NCBI GenBank assembly: GCA_035369845.1
Contig: DAOOVD010000030.1
Location: forward strand, 1-30,049
DNA length: 30,049 bases
Direction: 5' to 3'
DNA from: DAOOVD01 sp035369845
Lineage (GTDB): Bacteria; Bacillota; Desulfotomaculia; Desulfotomaculales; Pelotomaculaceae
Part shown: piece after piece, positions 14,466-21,765 of the stretch
How the letters are laid out: each line of letters opens with the position of its first letter
How positions within the stretch are numbered: position 1 is the stretch's first letter
Notes under the pieces: generated by a model
What the model saw: the letters and a program-made list of their open reading frames with translations, nothing else
Database searches by the model: none
What the model was told of the DNA's origin: nothing
Program-made: the position numbers and the translations under genes

Positions 14466-15683
14466 ATGGCAGTAATAGGACCTTTAAGTTTCTATGAGTT
14501 TTTCGCAGGCGCCGGTTTGGCTAGGCTAGGAATGGGAGAAGCGTGGCGCTGCGTATGGGCCAATGACATTGACCCCAAAAAAGCTGTAGTATATATCCAT
14601 AACTTCGGATCGGACGAGCTTACGGTTTGTGACGTGGCGGAAATAGATCCTTTGTCTTTGTCGCTGAAAGTTGACATGGCATGGGCTTCCTTCCCCTGTC
14701 AAGACCTTTCTTTGGCCGGGTGGAGGCGTGGCATGTCCGCTGAGCGAAGCGGCACGTTCTGGGCTTTTTGGCGTATCATGCGCGACTTATATGACCGGGG
14801 TGATATGCCGCCGATTATAGTATTGGAAAACGTAATGGGCCTGCTGTACGACGAAGACTTCCCTGGACTTTGCGAAGCGTTGGCCGCGTTGGATTTGCAA
14901 TTTGGAGCTTTGGTCATAGACGCGAAACATTTTCTCCCTCAATCAAGACAAAGGGTATTCATCATAGGCGTTAAAGCGGATATTAACGTGAAATCATTCT
15001 TAACTAAAACCACGGAAGGGAGCCCTTGGATTCCTAAAGCGTTGCTATCCGCGCACGCCAAATTGTCCCCATCACTTTACAGGCTTTGGCGCTGGTGGAA
15101 ACTGCCGACCCCTTCGTTTCCGGTCCCTTCTTTGGCGGACATAATAGAGGAAGACCCATCGTCTGTAGATTGGAACACTCCGGAAGAGACTCAAAGACTT
15201 CTTGAAATGATGACTCCTCCCAACCGTCAGAAAATAGAAAAAGCGTTTCTTTCCGGGAGCAGGATGGTGGGGACGCTTTATAAACGGACCAGAAATGGCG
15301 TTCAGCGAGCTGAAGTGCGTTTTGACGGCATAGCTGGCTGTTTGCGGACCCCTCAGGGGGGGGCAAGCCGACAGACGATTTTAATTGTAGACAAGAGAGA
15401 GGTAAAATCGCGGCTGCTTTCGCCGAGAGAGGCCGCCCGGTTGATGGGAGCGCCGGATACGTTTTGGCTGCCAGACAAATATAATGACGCATATAGGGCT
15501 ATGGGGGACGCGGTTGCGGTGCCGGTAGTATCTTGGCTTTCGCGGCATCTGCTCACCCCTTTGGCATTGACGGTTCGGACTGCTTCAAAGAAACAAAGTC
15601 CAAAAAAAGACAACGATCGTTCTATTCGCTATCGTTTGACAGCAGAACGGCTTGCTTCTAAGTGGAGATCGATGCAGCAATGA
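14466..15683 (+). CDS. C5-cytosine DNA methyltransferase
   Basis: The protein has 405 residues; ATG 14466 follows AGGAGG. Motif order fits C5 methylases: I YEFFAGAGLARLG, IV FPCQDLSLAGWRRG with the catalytic Cys, VI VLENVMGLL, VIII QSRQRVFIIG, then a variable target-recognition region, IX SPREAARLMG and X AMGDAVAVPV. It uses S-adenosylmethionine to methylate cytosine at C5. The gene overlaps the next by 4 bp (ATGA), and the third gene of the unit is Vsr, which repairs the T:G mismatches that appear when 5-methylcytosine deaminates. The recognised sequence cannot be read from this. It is likely the modification part of a type II system. Confidence 0.92.
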   Translation: MAVIGPLSFYEFFAGAGLARLGMGEAWRCVWANDIDPKKAVVYIHNFGSDELTVCDVAEIDPLSLSLKVDMAWASFPCQDLSLAGWRRGMSAERSGTFWAFWRIMRDLYDRGDMPPIIVLENVMGLLYDEDFPGLCEALAALDLQFGALVIDAKHFLPQSRQRVFIIGVKADINVKSFLTKTTEGSPWIPKALLSAHAKLSPSLYRLWRWWKLPTPSFPVPSLADIIEEDPSSVDWNTPEETQRLLEMMTPPNRQKIEKAFLSGSRMVGTLYKRTRNGVQRAEVRFDGIAGCLRTPQGGASRQTILIVDKREVKSRLLSPREAARLMGAPDTFWLPDKYNDAYRAMGDAVAVPVVSWLSRHLLTPLALTVRTASKKQSPKKDNDRSIRYRLTAERLASKWRSMQQ

Positions 15684-16693
15684 GTAAAGAAAATGAAGCG
15701 GCAATGAACAAAGAAGGGTTGTTTGAGGATGTTCTGCAGGAACTGGTCGCTTGGTATGATCAACAACGTCCTAGTCCTGACCGCGAACCGGAAAGATACG
15801 TAGTTTGTGCCGGTCTCGCCGTTCTTGAGAGGATGAAAGCATCTTACCCTCTAAGACCGGAAGACTATATTACGATCAAAAACCAGGTGCGGACAAGTGG
15901 AGCTTTAATTAGGAACATTCTGACGCGTTTCGGAGAAACAAGAAGTTACGCCTCGGAAGGCGGACGCACAACAAGGGGAACTCGTACGGCAGCAGACATG
16001 CTTGTCCAAAGGCTTAATAACTGCGCTTGCCGTGACCGACTCGCCGCCCTAGACACCAATGACCGCGGCGACATAGTTCATGGTTTGCAAGGCTGGTTGG
16101 CGGAAAAGGTCAAAGAATACTTCAATCAGCAACGGCTTGAAGTTGAGGTTGATTTGTCAAAATCAGGCCCGCAAATAGTCGGAGATATACTCGCGGTGGC
16201 CGCCGAAAGGAAGATAGCGGGAGCGGTGGCGCAACACCTGGTGGGAGCTAAGCTGGCTTTAAGGTATCCCCAATTTGAAATAGAAAATTACTCATACACC
16301 ACCGCCGACCAGCAGCTAAATCGCCCCGGAGACTTCGTGGTCGGGGATACAGTTTTTCATGTGACCGTAGCGCCAGCGCCCCTCGTTTTGGAGAAATGCG
16401 CAAGCAATTTGCGAAACGGGTATCGGCCTCTTCTTCTGGTGCCGGAAGGCAGATTGGCCGCTGCCCGCCAAATGGCGGAGAACCTTGGGATTGAAAAGTC
16501 CACGGGCATCTTTTCTTTAGAGTCTTTCGTGGGGCAGAATGTCGAGGAGATGGCCGAATTCGGCAAAGAAAAACTGGCTGCGCAAATGCGGAACCTTCTC
16601 CTAAAGTATAACGAACGCGTAATAGAAGTGGAAACTAATCGCGCTTTGTTAATAGACGTTCCGGCGAATCTAGGAGGAAACCCCCGTGACTGA
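15680..16693 (+). CDS. Putative restriction endonuclease (DUF4928-like)
   Basis: ATG 15680 overlaps the methylase stop as ATGA and gives 337 residues. The sequence resembles DUF4928 proteins that are encoded beside cytosine methyltransferases and are likely the restriction partner. A candidate PD-(D/E)XK-like core is N-R-P-G-D-F-V-V-G-D then H-V-T-V-A-P, where the usual Glu-x-Lys is replaced by His-x-Thr, so the active site is uncertain. The N-terminal half is helical (SPDREPERYVVCAG ... RNILTRFGETR) and may recognise DNA. The position between a C5 methylase and Vsr strongly supports a restriction role. It overlaps the vsr start by 8 bp. Confidence 0.65.
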   Translation: MSKENEAAMNKEGLFEDVLQELVAWYDQQRPSPDREPERYVVCAGLAVLERMKASYPLRPEDYITIKNQVRTSGALIRNILTRFGETRSYASEGGRTTRGTRTAADMLVQRLNNCACRDRLAALDTNDRGDIVHGLQGWLAEKVKEYFNQQRLEVEVDLSKSGPQIVGDILAVAAERKIAGAVAQHLVGAKLALRYPQFEIENYSYTTADQQLNRPGDFVVGDTVFHVTVAPAPLVLEKCASNLRNGYRPLLLVPEGRLAAARQMAENLGIEKSTGIFSLESFVGQNVEEMAEFGKEKLAAQMRNLLLKYNERVIEVETNRALLIDVPANLGGNPRD

Positions 16694-17111
16694 CAAAGTT
16701 GACCCGGAAACGCGCAGCCGCATCATGGCTCGCGTTAGGGGCAAAAATACGAAGCCGGAACTGACGGTCCGCAAAGCGCTTCATGCCGCCGGTTTCAGGT
16801 TTCGGTTGCACAGAAAAGATTTGCCTGGGAATCCGGACGTAACGCTCCCGCGATACCGGACAGCTGTGTTCGTTCATGGTTGTTTTTGGCACGGACACAA
16901 TTGCAGTCGTTTCCGGATGCCTTCCAGCAATGTAGGCTATTGGCAGCGAAAAATCGAACGCAATAAAGAAAGAGATGCCGCGGTTTTAGAGGCGCTTGAG
17001 CGAATGGGATGGCGGGTCTGGATCCTTTGGAGCTGTAATATTGAAAAAGGCGTGCGAGAACTGATACGTTTTTTGGAATATATAAAAAACGCCGACAAAG
17101 ATAATAAATAG
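16686..17111 (+). CDS. vsr: Very short patch repair (Vsr) endonuclease
   Basis: The protein has 141 residues with a GTG start just after AGGAGG. Family motifs are all present: RSRIMARVRGKNTKPE, LHRKDLPGNPDVTLP with the catalytic Asp, FVHGCFWHGHNC with zinc and catalytic His, YWQRKIERNKERD. Vsr nicks next to T in T:G mismatches that arise from deaminated 5-methylcytosine, keeping methylase target sites intact. It is the third gene of the R-M unit, translated by overlap with the gene before. The position after a cytosine methylase is exactly as expected, so the methylated base is almost certainly C5. Confidence 0.95.
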   Translation: MTDKVDPETRSRIMARVRGKNTKPELTVRKALHAAGFRFRLHRKDLPGNPDVTLPRYRTAVFVHGCFWHGHNCSRFRMPSSNVGYWQRKIERNKERDAAVLEALERMGWRVWILWSCNIEKGVRELIRFLEYIKNADKDNK

Positions 17112-17612
17112 CCCGAGAGTAGTTGAAAGAGCTACAGCAATTCTGGAAACCCAAGAACCAACCTGGTACAAGGAACCTGCAGAAAGCGGTCGAGAAGCAC
17201 GGGTAATAACCTCCGCTACCGGTAAAAGGAACGATCCTGAAACGATACAGGATTTCCTGCCCGTATTCGTCATGGACATGGTAACCTGCGGCGAATCCCT
17301 GGCCGGGTATATTCAGGGGAGCGCGGCAAGGCCGTCCTTCTTTCCGGGGAGGGCGAGGTGCGGATCAGAAAGACGGTTTATGTGGGTAGAAGAGGGGGCA
17401 GTGGGGCAGAAGCCGTAAGGCGCAGGCTTCCCATCGCAAGGAAAGCCCCGGCACCGCACGCCGTAGCCGGACATCTGAGGCGGGTTAAGAAATCGGCCAA
17501 CCCTGAAGCCGTAGAAAGGGCGCGGCAGTACGGGATAGAAGTGCCCGAGGGGTTCACATTTGTTCGGCCTTTTAAAAAAGGAAAGGGACAAGATGCTCGG
17601 TTCACTGGATAA
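17104..17612 (+). pseudogene. Conserved hypothetical gene, truncated and frameshifted
   Basis: Right after vsr a frame runs ETQEPTWYKEP...DFLPVFVMDMVTCGESLAGYIQG and then, through a -1 shift at a GGGG run near 17345-17350, GEVRIRKTVYVGRRGG...PHAVAGHLRRV...YGIEVPEGFTFVRPF. The second part by itself could be an 84-residue protein from GTG 17358, which follows GGGAGGGCGAG. The 5' part has no ATG, GTG or TTG start before its first lines. The two halves read as one protein of about 165 residues. I do not recognise the family. The missing start at the vsr border suggests the R-M island inserted here. Confidence 0.5.
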
Positions 17613-18219
17613 TACTGCCACTGATGCCGGGGCCTACGTCCTGGGGATACTCTGGGGCACGGTTTCTGTTACCGGGGAAGGCTACTGGGTGCGCCACCGA
17701 GATAAATGGTACATAGACACTGTGCGGGAACATTTTGGGATCACCGTAACCGGTCACGAGAGCTATTCCGAAACGGGAATCCAGTACAGGTTGAAGATCA
17801 CCCGGGCGGCAGACTTAGCTGTCGTAAAAGCCATCCTGGAGACCCACGGCTGGACACCCAGAAAAGCTCCGCAGAGGGTGTACCCCTGCGGTCCTATCGA
17901 CCACCGCGGCTTTGTCCGAGCGTGGGTGGAATTGCACTCTTCAGCGGATATAGCCCGCACCGGGCAGAGAAGAACACCCACACCCCGGCTTAGAATATAC
18001 GGCAACAGGCTTCTAATGGAGGAGATGAACTGCGTCATAAGTGCCAGCGCTGACGTGCCGCTGCGAACGATGCAAAAAACAATGAACGAAACCACTGTAG
18101 CACTATTATACACTGGTAGCAGCTTCGCGGCAGTTTTGGAGTGGCTTTATGATAAGGCGAGTTTGTACAATCCAACTGCGCGGGAAAAATTTGGAGAGGT
18201 TTTAGCAAAGCGCGTCTAA
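17593..18219 (+). CDS. LAGLIDADG-like protein with lost acidic residues
   Basis: The protein has 208 residues from ATG 17593, which follows AAAGGGAC. The layout fits a two-domain LAGLIDADG homing-endonuclease-like fold: AYVLGILWGTVSV at residues about 12-24, and GFVRAWVELHSSADI near residue 108, then RLRIYGNRLLMEEMN and ALLYTGSSFAAVLEWLYDKASLYN. The acidic residue usual at the end of each LAGLIDADG helix is Thr or His here (GTVS, LHSS), so nuclease action is doubtful and a DNA-binding or maturase-like role is possible. It is free-standing, not in an intron. The stop overlaps the first of two direct repeats that flank the recombinase. Confidence 0.6.
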   Translation: MLGSLDNTATDAGAYVLGILWGTVSVTGEGYWVRHRDKWYIDTVREHFGITVTGHESYSETGIQYRLKITRAADLAVVKAILETHGWTPRKAPQRVYPCGPIDHRGFVRAWVELHSSADIARTGQRRTPTPRLRIYGNRLLMEEMNCVISASADVPLRTMQKTMNETTVALLYTGSSFAAVLEWLYDKASLYNPTAREKFGEVLAKRV

Positions 18220-18243
18220 CGCGCTTTTTTTGTGACTATTTTC
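18210..18243. repeat. 34-bp direct repeat, copy 1, with terminator hairpin
   Basis: Matches 19200-19233 at 31 of 34 positions. Each copy contains AGCGCG and CGCGCT arms followed by seven Ts, an intrinsic terminator, then TGTGAC(T/C)ATTTTC. The repeats bracket the tyrosine recombinase gene. Confidence 0.9.
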
Positions 18244-18264
18244 TTGTCGAAGGATGGCGAGATA

Positions 18265-19176
18265 ATGCTGATCGACGAAGCGGTGAACGAAACATTGAAC
18301 TATATAAGAAGCCGCGGGTTTTCCCAGAATACGGTCGAATGGTACACGATGGCCCTGAAGCAGTTTAAGAAATATGTAACGGATGAGGGCGTCGACCACG
18401 TAGAAGACGTGCAGTTCAAGATGCTCAACGATTACATAGAGTACACCTGCTCCAGGCCCAGGTTGGACGACAAGCCCGGCAGAGTGTCTGCCTCCACGGT
18501 CAACGCACATATTAAAAGCATCCGCGGCATGTTTAACTACCTGCAGTTGGCGGGAAAAATTCAATTCAACCCTGCAGTAAAGGTTAAGTATCTTAAAAAG
18601 AAGCAGACCGTCATAGTCGGTTTTTTTAACGAGCAGGTAAAAGCGATGGTTTCTGTCATTCCAGATACTTTCGCTGGGCGGAGAAACAAATTACTCATCC
18701 GCGTTTTGCTCGACTGCGGGCTACGCATATCCGAAGCCCTGGAAATCCGTGTAGGCGATATCTATTTTGAACAAAAACTGCTTAAGGTATTTGGCAAGGG
18801 TCAAAAAGAGCGGTTGGTCCCTTTTGGAGAGAAAACAGAGAAAGAGCTGCGAAACTGGATAGCTGCGCACTCACTGTCAGACAGCGACCGCATATTTTTC
18901 AGCCAGTACCATCGAACCCTGACAACCGCTGCAGTGCGCAGTTTCCTGCGCGAATACGGCCGGGGAGCCGAAATTAAAGGCGTCAGGGTAAGTCCGCACA
19001 CCTTCCGGCACACGTTTGCGATTATGTTCTTGAGAAATGGCGGCAATCCGTTCGTCCTGCAGCGGATTCTCGGTCACAGCACACTAGAAATGACAAAAAG
19101 GTACGTCAACCTTTTCGTAGAAGACCTGCAGCGCGAGCACGCACTATACGGTCCAGGTGACAGGTTTAATTTTTAA
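18265..19176 (+). CDS. Tyrosine recombinase (XerC/D-like integrase)
   Basis: The protein has 303 residues from ATG 18265. The N-terminal SAM-like DNA-binding domain (about residues 1-95) contains SRGFSQNTVEWYTMALKQF. The catalytic domain carries LLDCGLRISEALEIRVGDI (first Arg), KGQKERLVPFG (Lys), SPHTFRHTFAIMFL (His-x-x-Arg), RILGHSTLEMTKRYVN (His/Trp-type position and the nucleophile Tyr). It cuts and joins DNA by a covalent Tyr link. Size and sequence fit XerC/D-like integrases of plasmids and integrative elements. It lies between two copies of a 34-bp direct repeat, upstream of a plasmid-type partition pair. Confidence 0.93.
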   Translation: MLIDEAVNETLNYIRSRGFSQNTVEWYTMALKQFKKYVTDEGVDHVEDVQFKMLNDYIEYTCSRPRLDDKPGRVSASTVNAHIKSIRGMFNYLQLAGKIQFNPAVKVKYLKKKQTVIVGFFNEQVKAMVSVIPDTFAGRRNKLLIRVLLDCGLRISEALEIRVGDIYFEQKLLKVFGKGQKERLVPFGEKTEKELRNWIAAHSLSDSDRIFFSQYHRTLTTAAVRSFLREYGRGAEIKGVRVSPHTFRHTFAIMFLRNGGNPFVLQRILGHSTLEMTKRYVNLFVEDLQREHALYGPGDRFNF

Positions 19177-19199
19177 AAAATCGAAAATGTATTGGCAGA

Positions 19200-19233
19200 G
19201 CGCGTTTGACGCGCTTTTTTTGTGACCATTTTC
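19200..19233. repeat. 34-bp direct repeat, copy 2, with terminator hairpin
   Basis: Copy 2 of the repeat at 18210-18243 (31 of 34 identical), 24 nt after the recombinase stop. It contains the AGCGCG/CGCGCT stem and T-run of an intrinsic terminator. Confidence 0.9.
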
Positions 19234-19249
19234 AAAGGGGGTTGAAAAG

Positions 19250-20260
19250 ATGATTGTTGGAGTCGATGTGGGTTACGGCTATACAAAAGCGATGGCAGAG
19301 AACGGAGAATCACTGGTATTCCCTTCGGTTGTGGGCACCGGATTTGAGCGCAAGCTCGATAAGCTGATGCCATCCGGCGCGTCAGAAGCAGACAATTACG
19401 ACCTGATTATTAACGGAGACGAACCGCAGCACTATTTTGTCGGGAACTTGGCCATCCTTCACTCGCACGACGCCGCCAGGCCGTTTTCAGACAACCGGAG
19501 CAATGCTGAAGAGATTAAGCCGGCACTTTTGACGACAGTGGCAAGGTTGTCAAAAGGCGATAACTGCACTCTGGTTACAGGACTACCATTAGAGCCGTAC
19601 TTAAAGCAGGCAAAAATGTTAAAAAACTCGCTGGAAAAACTGTCGGGCATAGAAGTCATCCTGAACAGCGAAAAGGCAAAAATAGTATTCGACAGGGTAA
19701 TCATGTTTCCCCAGGCAGTTGCGGCAATATACGGGCAGCTGAAAAGGAACTGCCTCGGAAGCAACGGTCTTGTGGGTCTGGTAGATATGGGTTACAGGAC
19801 GACCGACATGATACTGTACGATCTTGCTTACAGAAAGATACTGGATGAGTACAGGGACACCGTAACGTGCGGCATGAACGACGTTGTGGTAGGCATAAGG
19901 AACGAGATCAAGTCAGAAACCGGGGATGCGCCAAATCTTGAATGGATTGAGCAGTCGCTGATTCAGCAAAAACCGCTGTATTTTAATAGAAAAGAATACG
20001 ACGTAATTGACATGGCAGCGAAGCAGGAGAAAGCGCTGAGGAACCTCGTATTATCGCATATTGCCAGGTTGTGGAGAGACCAGATGAAGAAACTTAAGCT
20101 GGTTTATCTGGCAGGTGGGGGCGCTTTCATGCTGCAGTCCGGCATATCCCAGTTCGCCAACTGCGAAGTTGTACAGAACGCACAGATGGCAAACGCCTAC
20201 GGGTACCTGTTAAAAGGGCTGTCCGAGCAGGAAAATTTGCAAACCAGTGCCACGACTTAA
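19250..20260 (+). CDS. parM: ParM/StbA-family actin-like partition ATPase
   Basis: The protein has 336 residues from ATG 19250 with AAAGGGGG upstream. Actin-fold motifs are clear: VDVGYGYTKA (phosphate 1) at residues 4-13, VGLVDMGYRTTD (phosphate 2) in the middle, LVYLAGGGA (adenosine) near 285. Such proteins form filaments that push plasmid copies apart through a ParR adaptor bound to a parC site. Here a small ribbon-helix-helix-like gene follows, and the DNA between them is full of repeats, as for a partition system. It points to a plasmid-like integrated element. Regulation by the small protein at the repeats is likely. Confidence 0.85.
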   Translation: MIVGVDVGYGYTKAMAENGESLVFPSVVGTGFERKLDKLMPSGASEADNYDLIINGDEPQHYFVGNLAILHSHDAARPFSDNRSNAEEIKPALLTTVARLSKGDNCTLVTGLPLEPYLKQAKMLKNSLEKLSGIEVILNSEKAKIVFDRVIMFPQAVAAIYGQLKRNCLGSNGLVGLVDMGYRTTDMILYDLAYRKILDEYRDTVTCGMNDVVVGIRNEIKSETGDAPNLEWIEQSLIQQKPLYFNRKEYDVIDMAAKQEKALRNLVLSHIARLWRDQMKKLKLVYLAGGGAFMLQSGISQFANCEVVQNAQMANAYGYLLKGLSEQENLQTSATT

Positions 20261-20613
20261 GCCCTTGCGGCTGTAAGGCTGGCGGGCAAAAATATTAAAA
20301 CAGTGCCATAGACACAAGCAGAACAAGTGTACAGTGGCACTGTTTTATGTTTTTGGTTGCTCTAAGCCAGTAATATCAAGGGCTGGAGGTGTGGCACGGT
20401 TGAAATATTTCAGGGTAAAATTCGGGCTGTCAGATGATGTTGCAGGTGTCTTTGAAAAAAGGTGGGCCACCCTCTAAGTCTTGCGGCTGTAAGGATAGAA
20501 CGCTCTAAAGTTGAAAAAGTGGGCCACGGATTTAGTTGCCAATAAATGGTGGCCCAGCTTTTCAGTAAAAAGTGCCGCGAAGCCAGAAATATCAAGGCGC
20601 GGAGGGTGGGCCA
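20259..20613 (+). promoter_or_regulatory. Duplicated centromere/operator-like region
   Basis: A unit of about 215 bp is repeated (20259-20477 and 20476 onward). Each has CTTGCGGCTGTAAGG, a hairpin, AAGCCAG(T/A)AATATCAAGG, a ribosome site and a start codon. Hairpin 1: AAAACAGTGCCA (20297-20308) with TGGCACTGTTTT (20335-20346). Hairpin 2: TGGGCCAC (20520-20527) with GTGGCCCA (20549-20556). The motif beside each start follows its own hairpin: TGGCAC at 20392-20397 and TGGGCCA at 20607-20613, with another TGGGCCA at 20463-20469. Likely binding sites of the ParR-like protein. Confidence 0.65.
20400..20477 (+). pseudogene. Truncated parR-like gene copy
   Basis: TTG 20400 begins a 25-codon frame starting K-Y-F-R-V-K-F-G-L-S-D-D, which matches the intact copy's K-Q-Y-R-V-R-F-K-L-S-K-E. 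The copy is cut off at a TGGGCCA motif, then stops at TAA 20475-20477. It sits at the same place in the first repeat unit as the intact gene in the second. Confidence 0.75.
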
Positions 20614-20856
20614 GTGAAGCAGTACAGGGTAAGGTTTAAGTTGTCAAAGGAAATCGCCGAGATGTTTGATTCTATTGAGGATAAGTCGGATTTTGCGTCC
20701 AGGGCAATCGAGTGGTACATAAGCCACGGGAAAGAATCACTTGAAAGGCTCAAAAAAATTGAAGCAATGTTGGCTGGTGGAATGACCGCGGCTAACCGCG
20801 TGGAACCCGTGCAAAAAGACGAAATTGATGACGCTTTTGATGACTTTGTTGTTTAG
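20614..20856 (+). CDS. ParR-like small DNA-binding adaptor (ribbon-helix-helix)
   Basis: GTG 20614 follows GGAGGGTGGGCCA and gives 80 residues. The first 40 read beta strand (KQYRVRFKLS) then two helices (KEIAEMFDSI and SDFASRAIEWYISHG), the pattern of a ribbon-helix-helix fold. A helical linker and an acidic tail (QKDEIDDAFDDFVV) follow, which in ParR proteins contacts the actin-like ATPase. It lies after the ParM-like gene. The operator motif overlaps its own ribosome site, so it probably represses its own translation or transcription. A CopG-like repressor is the alternative. Confidence 0.7.
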   Translation: MKQYRVRFKLSKEIAEMFDSIEDKSDFASRAIEWYISHGKESLERLKKIEAMLAGGMTAANRVEPVQKDEIDDAFDDFVV

Positions 20857-20869
20857 GGGAGATGGTGCT

Positions 20870-21451
20870 GTGGGCAATCAGGAGTGCAACTTACTGCCTT
20901 ATATAGGGAGAGATTGGTTGGCGCATCATTATAACCAGCTTGAAATCATGAGGCTGGAGCTTTATGACAAGATATGCGAAACAAAGGAATCGCTGAAGGA
21001 GGAAGGTGTCGAGTTCGATACCGGTTTTATTGATTCGGAAGCTGTTTGCGGCGGCGGTGTGCTTAAAATTGTCGTGAAGGATTATCCTCCGAGGAAGTGT
21101 TTGGCGGAATCAAAAATTTCCCAGAGGCTTCTTCGTTACAGATGGGTAAAATCCGTAGTTGATGCTGTGGGCAAGCTGAGAACTGGAGGCATATACCCTG
21201 TTTTTGAAAAAGCGCACTGCGTAATTACGGTTTACCTGCCGCTTTCAACGAGCAACTGGGACATAGATAACCGGGCTTTGAAATTTATAATCGACGGTTT
21301 GAGGTACAGCGGCATCATAGCGGACGACACGGCAGACAAGCTGGCATATACTGTAATCGGAGAAATGGACAAAGATTTTCCGAGAACAGAAATTATTTTG
21401 GTAGAACATAAACATATATTGCAAATGTTGGAATTAATAACCATGTTATAA
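20870..21451 (+). CDS. RusA-like Holliday junction resolvase family protein
   Basis: GTG 20870 after AGGGGAG gives 193 residues. The C-terminal part carries the RusA pattern: NWDIDNRALKFIIDGL then IIADDTADKL, that is D-x-D-N-x-x-(L)-K-x-x-x-D-x-L followed by D-D, the metal-binding Asp residues and Lys of RusA. RusA cuts four-way DNA junctions. The N-terminal half is longer than in classical RusA (about 120 residues) and has no clear match. Typical hosts are phages and plasmids, in line with the replication and partition genes here. The stop codon overlaps the -10 box of the promoter for the RNA that follows. Confidence 0.7.
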   Translation: MGNQECNLLPYIGRDWLAHHYNQLEIMRLELYDKICETKESLKEEGVEFDTGFIDSEAVCGGGVLKIVVKDYPPRKCLAESKISQRLLRYRWVKSVVDAVGKLRTGGIYPVFEKAHCVITVYLPLSTSNWDIDNRALKFIIDGLRYSGIIADDTADKLAYTVIGEMDKDFPRTEIILVEHKHILQMLELITML

Positions 21452-21452
21452 T
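21444..21452 (+). promoter_or_regulatory. Extended -10 promoter
   Basis: TG, one base, then a perfect TATAAT. It lies at the 3' end of the RusA-like gene, and no well-spaced -35 was found. Transcription would start near 21459 and read into the structured region. Confidence 0.7.
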
Positions 21453-21458
21453 TTAACA

Positions 21459-21680
21459 TAAATGGAACGATAAAAATCGTCTAAAAGTCCCGAAAATTGC
21501 TTCGGAGGGGTATCTGTAACCCCGTCCCCGTTGAGGGTAAAAGGTTAACGCACCCAAAATACGGGGGGTGCACCCGTCTCTCGAATACCCTTGCAGCAGC
21601 GCTTGGAAATCCGGTGAAACCTGAAAGCAAGGGCAGTCGAGATATGCCCGTCGGGAGCAATGTTTTAGGGGTATCCAAAG
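21459..21680 (+). ncRNA. Candidate structured RNA or leader of unknown class
   Basis: No gene is supported here, yet the sequence is rich in paired segments. ACGAT/ATCGT (21467-21480). A closing helix ATTGCTTC (21496-21503) with GGAGCAAT (21654-21661). CCCTTGC (21588-21594) with GCAAGGG (21627-21633). CACCC/GGGTG (21551-21570). GGGCA/TGCCC (21631-21649). GGGTAT in 21507-21514 or 21668-21676 could pair with ATACCC (21585-21590) in competition with CCCTTGC. The promoter just before it and the weak coding content support an RNA. I recognise no known riboswitch or intron motif. Confidence 0.5.
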
Positions 21681-21765
21681 GAGAAAGAAATGGAGAGATC
21701 GTTTCCGGAGATTGTTTCCCGAAGAGAAATAGCGAAGAAAAAATGAAAGGGGTGAAAAATGGAAA

